In this document: piece after piece, positions 56,891 through 64,000 of the stretch
Layout of the letters: each line of letters starts with the position of its first letter
How positions within the stretch are numbered: position 1 is the first letter of the stretch
From: SHLQ01 sp964494395
GTDB taxonomy: Bacteria > Actinomycetota > Acidimicrobiia > Acidimicrobiales > SHLQ01
DNA: 64,000 nucleotides
Assembly (NCBI GenBank): GCA_964494395.1
Contig: CAZBTI010000001.1
Coordinates: 1-64,000 of the forward strand
Direction of reading: 5' to 3'
The notes under the pieces: generated by a model
Databases searched by the model: none
The model's input: the letters and a program-made list of their open reading frames with translations, nothing else
Told to the model about the DNA's origin: nothing
Translations under genes and position numbers: made by a program

Positions 56891-58398
56891 GAGCGCCCGC
56901 CATTCAGCGCCTTCGCCGCGGAGTGGACCGCAGCGATGATCGTGTAATAGCCCGTGCACCGGCAGAGGTTTCCACCCAGACCATCGATGATCTGTTCATT
57001 CGTCGGAGACGGGTTCTCAGCGAGAAGCCGCTCGACCGCCATGACAAATCCCGGAATGCAATAGCCGCACTGCACGGCGAATTCATCGACGAAGGCAGCC
57101 TGCACCGGATGCAGCGCTCCCTGACTTTGCAGACCCTCGATCGAGGTAATGGTTCCGCCATCTACCTGCGCAGCAGGAACCAGGCACGACATGACCGCGG
57201 CGCCATCGAGGTTGACGGTGCACGCACCGCATTCGCCTTCGGCACAGCCTTCCTTGGTACCCCATGTGGCCGACCCGTCGGGGTTGAGGTCGCGCAACCA
57301 ATCGAGCAAGGTCTTGCCCGCTGCGCCAGAGCCACGACGTGGTTCACCATTGAGGGTGACGACGATCTCGGCGGCGTCATCGACCACCACCTGCTCGACA
57401 GGAGCGGTGATGGAAGCATCCGCTGCGAGGAGGGGTGGCGGAGACCAAGCAGTCGTTGCAGCGTCATCTCGAAGTGCAGCGAGTGTCCGTCGTACGGCCA
57501 CCTCGATGACACTCGATCGGTATTCGGCAGTTGCCCGTCCATCGGTGATGGGTTCTACAGCCTCGGTTGCGGCTCGAGCGGCAGCAGCGATTACCTCGGT
57601 GTCGAGCTTGGATCCGACCAGACGGTCAGCGAACGCATCGATGAGCACCACGGTTGCGGCCACACTTCCAAGAGCAAGAGCTGCGTGCGACACGCGCTCA
57701 CCATTCATGGTGAGGACGATCCCGCCGTGGACCACCGAGATCGCTTGGTTCTTTCGAAGACCGACCTTGAACCAAAGCCCTCGCTGTTGTGGCCCGAGCT
57801 TCGGAACCTCGATCATCGAGATCAGTTCGCCGGGTTGCAGTGCGGTCCGGCGGAACCCGGTGAAGAACTCGGCGACCGGCACGCGACGCACAGCCACTTC
57901 TCCAGCCCCATCATCCCCAGCCCTATCATCTCCTTGCTGGATCGAAGACAGTTCGATGGTCGCGTCGAGCGCCATAAGCGCACTGATCGAATCATTTGCC
58001 GGGCTTGCCGTCACGAGGTTGCCAGCGATGGTCGCCCGGTTTCTCAGCTGAGGAGAACCAACTTCGGCGCACGCTTGAGTGAGTGGAAATGAGTAGTCCA
58101 GGCAGAGCGCACTGCCGAGCACCTGGGCATGCGTGACGCCGCCGCCCAGGTGAATCGCTTCTTCAGTTTCGGTGATATTCGCGAATCCGCCGATCCCGGT
58201 GAGGTCGACCACCGACGCTGGCGCAGTGTCTTTGCTTCGAACAAAGTCGAGTAACAGGTCGGTCCCGCCCGCTATGGGCTGACTATCTGGATTGGCACGT
58301 AAAGCAATTAGGGCGTCACGAACCGTTCTCGGGCGAACCACTTCGACGATAGGTCGTCCGGCGCGTTGGACGTGATGGGGAGCAAAGGTCTCAGGCAT
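56887..58398 (-). CDS. FAD-binding/2Fe-2S fusion subunit of Mo hydroxylase
   Basis: 503 residues. Order is unusual: an FAD domain first (about 15-340, IAGGTDLLLDF, SPQLRNRATIAGNLVTASPANDS, LISMIEVPKLG) and a two-cluster 2Fe-2S domain last (about 350-503: CAEGECGACTV near 387, CGYCIPG near 445, CRCTGYY near 479). In classical XDH the FeS domain comes first. It would pass electrons from the Mo subunits to NAD+ or another acceptor. Starts 11 nt after the XdhD-like gene and overlaps the downstream Mo subunit by 4 nt. Confidence 0.88.
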   Translation of the reverse strand: MPETFAPHHVQRAGRPIVEVVRPRTVRDALIALRANPDSQPIAGGTDLLLDFVRSKDTAPASVVDLTGIGGFANITETEEAIHLGGGVTHAQVLGSALCLDYSFPLTQACAEVGSPQLRNRATIAGNLVTASPANDSISALMALDATIELSSIQQGDDRAGDDGAGEVAVRRVPVAEFFTGFRRTALQPGELISMIEVPKLGPQQRGLWFKVGLRKNQAISVVHGGIVLTMNGERVSHAALALGSVAATVVLIDAFADRLVGSKLDTEVIAAAARAATEAVEPITDGRATAEYRSSVIEVAVRRTLAALRDDAATTAWSPPPLLAADASITAPVEQVVVDDAAEIVVTLNGEPRRGSGAAGKTLLDWLRDLNPDGSATWGTKEGCAEGECGACTVNLDGAAVMSCLVPAAQVDGGTITSIEGLQSQGALHPVQAAFVDEFAVQCGYCIPGFVMAVERLLAENPSPTNEQIIDGLGGNLCRCTGYYTIIAAVHSAAKALNGGRS

Positions 58399-58409
58399 TG
58401 GCTATCGCA

Positions 58410-61070
58410 TCACTGCCACGCATCAGCGCGTTCGCGGTTTTTCTCGTTGACGAGTGGCAGTTCGTTGCGCCATTGACCGTCATGGGCTTGCATTGCTGCG
58501 GCGACTGCACCTGCGGTTGGAACAAGGCCGATCTCACCGACACCCTTAATGCCGTACGGGCTATTGGGTTCAGCGGCTTCGACCAGAATCACGTCGACCG
58601 GTGGCATGTCCTTTGGACGGATGATCGCCAAGCTGCGCAGCGTCTCGTTGAGCGGCTTGCCGTTCTCGTCGCATGGGAAGCCCTCGCTCATCGCGTAGCC
58701 GAGGCCCATGTGTACAGCACCTTCAACCTGACCTTCACAAAGAAGGGGGTTGACCGCCTTGCCGACGTCGTGTGCCGCCACGACCTTTTCGATGTCACCT
58801 GAATCAGGATCGATCACGACCATCTGTGCGGCGTAGCCGAACGTGGAGTGGATAATCGGGTTCTCGAGCCCGTCGTTAAGCGAGTTGGTCCAATCGACGC
58901 GATACTCGCCCTCGTAGTCGACGCCGACCTTGCAACCGTCGGCGACAGCCTTCTCACATGCATCCTTGACCGAACCGGCACCCATGAGCGTGCCGCGGCT
59001 ACCGGTGGTTTGACCTGCACCGAGTTCACGGGTGGAGTCGACGATGACATCGATGCGTTCGGGGTCGATCGCTAGCTCTTGAGCTGCGACCTGCAACGCA
59101 ACTGTGTGGACGCCCTGGCCCATCTCGGTCCAGCAGTGACGAACCTCGACTGTGCCTCGCTCCGGGTGCCCCGGAGGACCGTCGTCTTTGAAGTGCACAA
59201 CGGCCTTGGCGATTTCCTTGAAGCCGTTGCCGAGGCCCGAGTTCTTCAACCCGAGCCCAAGACCGACGGCCTTGCCGGCAGCTGCGGCTTCGTCGTAGGC
59301 CGGTTTGACCGCGTCGAGGCACTCGCGTGCGCCGAGGCAGCCATCGTCCATGATCTGACCTGGGCCCCACACCACGCCGGGGCTGATGACGTTGCGGCTG
59401 CGTATTTCCCAACCGCTGATGCCAACCATTTCGGCGAGGCGATCGAGCACGCCCTCCATTGCGAACTGCGCTTGGTTGGCACCAAAGCCACGGAACGCAC
59501 CGCACACCGAGTTGTTGGTGCGGGCCGCGATTGCTTCGACGTCGATGTTGTTGCACACGTATGGGCCAGATGCGTGTCCGGCAGCTCGTTCGAGCACCTT
59601 CATGCCCACTGATGCGTAAGGGCCGGAGTCGCCGACCATACGAATGCGCAGGCCGGTGAGACGACCTTCGCCATCGCAGCCAGCTTCGTAGTGCATCTTG
59701 ATCGCGTGCCGCTTGGTGTGGACGAGGAACGACTCTTCGCGGGAGAACGTGGTCTTGACCGGCTTGTCGAGTAGCCACGCCGCCAACGCGGTTTGACCCT
59801 GATTCGACATGTCTTCCTTGCCACCGAATGCTCCACCGTTGGAAACGAGTTCGGTGATGACCGTGCCGTCTTCAACGTTGAGGATTCGGGTGATGTCATT
59901 GCGGTCGTCCCAAATACCCTGTCCACCGGAGTACACGTAGAGCCGACGCTTATCGCTGGTGATCGGCGCATCGCCTGGTGTACCGACGATCGGCAATTCT
60001 TCACCTGGCTGCACTGGCAGCGCAAGGGTGGACTCTGGCTCGACGAAGGCGTGGTCGATGCGTTGGGTTTGGAACGTCTCGCGCACAACATGGGCTGCGT
60101 TTCCAAGACCTGCTTCTGCGTCGCCGCGAGCATAGGTCGATGTCGACAGAACGTTGCCGTCGAGTTCCCACACGGCATCCTCGGCACCTTCCGCGACCGC
60201 TTCGATCGCGTTGGTGATGGGTGTGTGCACGTCGTACGTGACGTTGACGAGCGTCGCTGCGTGACGAGCAATCGCACGGGTTTCGGCAACCACATGGGCG
60301 AGCACGTCGCCGAGGTAGCTGGTGCGGCCACCGATCGGAATGAAGACCGGCCAGTCCTTGTAGATGAGCCCCGAACGAAGTTCGCCGGGGACGTCAGCGC
60401 CGGTGAATACCGCAACCACACCTTCGACAGCCTCGGCCGCGGAGGTGTCGATGGCGACGATGTCGGCGCGAGCGTGCTCGCTGAGATGCACCGCTCCGTG
60501 CAGCAAGCCTTCGGGCATTATGTCGTCGATGAATGGGCGTTCGCCGAGCGTGAAGAGGTCCGCCTCGTACTTGACGCCTCGGGCTCCGACGGTGGCACCC
60601 TTGACCATGACCGGCACTTCGCCGGCAGCGATGTCTTCGATCGCGTCGAGGATCTTGATGTAGCCGGTGCACCGGCACAAATGCGCGCCGAGCAGCGCAG
60701 CGGCGTTATCGCGGGTGAGATCGGCGCCCTTCTTGTCGACCATTGCCTTGGTGCGCATGACGATGCCGGGGGTACAGAACCCACACTGGAGGGCGCCGTG
60801 AGCTGCGAAGTTGGCAACCATACGTTCGCGCTCGTCTTCGCTCATACCTTCGAGGGTCAGCACCTCGGTGCCAGCGGCCTTCTCGAGCGATGTCTGACAA
60901 GTTATGCGCGCCTTCCCATCGACGATGACGGTGCAGCAACCGCACTGACCCGATGGGGCGCATCCGTCTTTCGGAGAGATAACCCCGAGTTCGTCGCGCA
61001 GTGCAGTGAGCAGGTGCTCGTGATGGTCGGCGACCGTTACCTTCTCACCGTTGAGTATGAACTCGGTCAT
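58410..61070 (-). CDS. xdhD: XdhD-like 2Fe-2S/molybdenum hydroxylase
   Basis: 886 residues. Residues 1-160 are a 2Fe-2S domain (C37, C43, C46 in DGCAPSGQCGCC with a longer first loop; then CGFCTPG and CRCTGYI), fused directly to a Mo-pterin domain (NGGAFGGKEDMSNQ, SVCGAFRGFGANQAQF, SPYGIKGVGEIGLVPTAG). The same two-part layout without FAD is that of E. coli XdhD. Purine or related heterocycle oxidation/reduction is expected; FAD is supplied by the neighbour at 56887-58398. ATG 61070 overlaps the D-carbamoylase stop by 4 nt; the open frame to 61280 is extra. Confidence 0.88.
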   Translation of the reverse strand: MTEFILNGEKVTVADHHEHLLTALRDELGVISPKDGCAPSGQCGCCTVIVDGKARITCQTSLEKAAGTEVLTLEGMSEDERERMVANFAAHGALQCGFCTPGIVMRTKAMVDKKGADLTRDNAAALLGAHLCRCTGYIKILDAIEDIAAGEVPVMVKGATVGARGVKYEADLFTLGERPFIDDIMPEGLLHGAVHLSEHARADIVAIDTSAAEAVEGVVAVFTGADVPGELRSGLIYKDWPVFIPIGGRTSYLGDVLAHVVAETRAIARHAATLVNVTYDVHTPITNAIEAVAEGAEDAVWELDGNVLSTSTYARGDAEAGLGNAAHVVRETFQTQRIDHAFVEPESTLALPVQPGEELPIVGTPGDAPITSDKRRLYVYSGGQGIWDDRNDITRILNVEDGTVITELVSNGGAFGGKEDMSNQGQTALAAWLLDKPVKTTFSREESFLVHTKRHAIKMHYEAGCDGEGRLTGLRIRMVGDSGPYASVGMKVLERAAGHASGPYVCNNIDVEAIAARTNNSVCGAFRGFGANQAQFAMEGVLDRLAEMVGISGWEIRSRNVISPGVVWGPGQIMDDGCLGARECLDAVKPAYDEAAAAGKAVGLGLGLKNSGLGNGFKEIAKAVVHFKDDGPPGHPERGTVEVRHCWTEMGQGVHTVALQVAAQELAIDPERIDVIVDSTRELGAGQTTGSRGTLMGAGSVKDACEKAVADGCKVGVDYEGEYRVDWTNSLNDGLENPIIHSTFGYAAQMVVIDPDSGDIEKVVAAHDVGKAVNPLLCEGQVEGAVHMGLGYAMSEGFPCDENGKPLNETLRSLAIIRPKDMPPVDVILVEAAEPNSPYGIKGVGEIGLVPTAGAVAAAMQAHDGQWRNELPLVNEKNRERADAWQ

Positions 61071-62028
61071 TTCTCGTCTCCTGATGCCTCGAGCGGTGGT
61101 TCCACGACGCCTTTTTGGCTCGTGATGCGTTGGTACATTTCTGGACGCCGATACCGGGCGAAATCGAACAGCGTCTCTTTGAAGTCTTTGCACTTGTCGA
61201 GGTTGCACTTTGCGGTGATGACCTCGTCGCCGGTCGTCGTTGCTTGGGCAACAATCTGTCCGCTGGGTGCAATGATGCACGACTGTGCAAGTGATTCGAC
61301 ACCAGCCTCAGTGCCGCCCTTTGCGACGCCGACAACCCACGTTCCGTTTTGGTACGCGCCTGCCTGCATGCACAGGTGATTGTGGAAACCTTGGAGAGAA
61401 TTCTGCCCCGGATCCGGCGCGTAGTGGATCGGCGTGTTGTAGCCAATCATGATGAGCTCGACTCCCTGAAGGCCCATTTCGCGGTAGGTCTCCGGCCAGC
61501 GGCGGTCGTTGCATGTGGCCATGCCGACGATTCCGCCGAACGCCCGATGCACGTTGAAGCCTTCGTTCGACTCTTCGAAGTAGCGACGTTCGAGATGTTG
61601 AAACGGACGCCACGGCTCATTACCTTCGTGACCTGGAATGTGGGTCTTGCGATACTTCGCAACGATCTCACCGGCCTGGTCGACGAGGACGGTGGTGTTG
61701 TAGCGATGCGCAACACCGTCGTCGTCAGCCTCGGTCAGTTCTGCGTATCCAAGTGCGAAGCCCACGCCGAGTCGTTTCGCTTCGTCGAACAGCGGTTGGG
61801 TGGCCGGGCTCGGCATTTCCGTTTCGTAGTAGTGATCGTGGTCGGAGATGTCCTCGGTGTACCAACGGGGGAAGAAGGTAGTGAGCCCGAGCTCTGGGAA
61901 CACGACGAGTTCGGCTCCGCGAGCGGCTGCGTCTTGGAGCATCGCTACTAGGCGCGCGACCACGCTTTCACGCGAGTCGTCTTTCTCGATGGGGCCGAGC
62001 TGTGCTGCGGCCACCGTGATTTCACGAC

Positions 62029-62032
<4 letters not shown>
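61067..62032 (-). CDS. N-carbamoyl-D-amino-acid hydrolase-like nitrilase-fold enzyme
   Basis: 321 residues. Strong match to D-carbamoylases: the N-terminal AAAQLGPIEKDDSRESVVARLV, ELVVFPELGLTTFFPRWY (catalytic Glu47), KYRKTHIPGHEGNE (Lys129), MATCNDRRWPETYREMG (Cys174) and MIGYNTPIHY, AYQNGTWVVGVAKGG. All three catalytic residues are present. It hydrolyses the carbamoyl group, releasing amino acid, CO2 and NH3. Together with an M20 carbamoylase-like gene at the right edge it suggests an upstream hydantoinase outside the window. Overlaps its neighbours by 4 nt at both ends. Confidence 0.9.
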
Positions 62033-63836
<1,804 letters not shown>

Positions 63837-63840
<4 letters not shown>

Positions 63841-64000
63841 GTGAAGCGGTCCTTCAATTCGGGTTGCTCAGCGAGGCGCAACATGGTTTGCAGCAGCACG
63901 TTTGCCCCGGCTTCAAGATCCTCGGGGCTCGTGTACTCGGCGGGGTTGTGGCTAAGGCCGTTTTGGCTTTGTGTGAAAACCATTGCGGTCGGGCAGACAC
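63837..64000 (-). CDS. M20-family carbamoyl-amino-acid hydrolase/allantoate-type amidase (partial, N-terminus beyond right edge)
   Basis: C-terminal 53 residues read from the right edge: CPTAMVFTQSQNGLSHNPAEYTSPEDLEAGANVLLQT and a short tail, ending in TGA at 63837-63839 overlapping the YgfK-like ATG. The pattern (VF..S.NGLSH.P.EYTSPEDL..GANVLL) is the end of the AllC/HyuC-type (N-carbamoyl-L-amino acid hydrolase, beta-ureidopropionase, allantoate amidohydrolase) group, including a His (LSH) that is usually a metal or substrate ligand. Exact member not determinable. Confidence 0.7.

Noticed and set aside
59793..61379. Plus-strand frame of 528 residues within the XdhD-like gene
   Set aside because: Antisense to a complete XdhD-like protein; long antisense frames are expected at this GC content.

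Overview
The window is a contiguous high-GC bacterial chromosome segment (one internal gap of exactly 100 N at 49960-50059) that looks like an actinobacterium, most plausibly an aerobic, marine-type member of the Acidimicrobiia. That placement is inference. It rests on a coproheme decarboxylase (HemQ) of monoderm type, an [4Fe-4S] APS/PAPS reductase with a two-gene siroheme pathway, secreted low-complexity Ala/Thr/Pro-rich proteins, and very frequent leaderless genes with a TAnnnT -10 box about 6 nt before the start codon. No rRNA, tRNA, transposase or phage gene was recognised.  Layout. 1-4730 (minus): rsgA, ftsH and a membrane-anchored HD-GYP protein cut by the left edge. 4775-12680: membrane-tethered sulfite-oxidase-family enzyme, wHTH-AAA+ ATPase, glgB, a methyltransferase, a MOSC protein, a DUF2889 protein and a short QueF-like protein. 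12857-18484: a 34-residue membrane peptide, a SoeA-like molybdopterin oxidoreductase, a fused FeS/NrfD-type membrane partner and a divergent LysR regulator. 18547-24767: secreted transglycosylase-like protein, GntR regulator, then assimilatory sulfate reduction (siroheme dehydrogenase, SUMT, sulfite reductase; divergent cysH). 24795-33542: nitroreductase, UspA, ATP-dependent DNA ligase, SRPBCC protein, enoyl-CoA hydratase, DUF3445 haem N-demethylase-like protein, MocR regulator, small protein, trans-sulfuration PLP enzyme, and a three-domain HisA-HisI-HisE fusion. 33975-42598: MFS/FdhD pair, MFS/HemQ pair, small proteins, a membrane-anchored metallopeptidase, M20 peptidase, orphan receiver protein. 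42722-47612: a complete BMP-type (nucleoside-like) ABC transporter operon. 47685-51072: L,D-transpeptidase, AhpD-like protein, glutaredoxin-GNAT fusion, and a DUF559/AbiEi-like gene bracketed by hairpin repeats and a 31-bp tandem repeat. 51163-64000 (minus): one long, tightly overlapped catabolic operon running off the right edge.  How the genes work together. The sulfur genes form a sulfate-to-sulfide route, and two separate sulfite-oxidising candidates (sulfite-oxidase family and SoeA-like) lie in the same 25 kb. Molybdenum cofactor use is unusually dense: sulfite-oxidase family enzyme, SoeA-like enzyme, two xanthine-dehydrogenase-type Mo subunits, FdhD and MOSC. The right-hand operon is the most novel part. 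It combines an M20 carbamoyl-amino-acid-hydrolase-like enzyme, an internally shortened YgfK-like FeS protein, an N-carbamoyl-D-amino-acid-hydrolase-like enzyme, an XdhD-like 2Fe-2S/Mo protein, a FAD/2Fe-2S fusion, a second Mo hydroxylase subunit, an alpha/beta hydrolase and two fold-type II PLP enzymes. This resembles the ygfK/xdhD/ygeX-type purine or hydantoin degradation clusters of E. coli and anaerobes, re-engineered in domain architecture. The nearby nucleoside-type importer is a plausible but unproven supplier.
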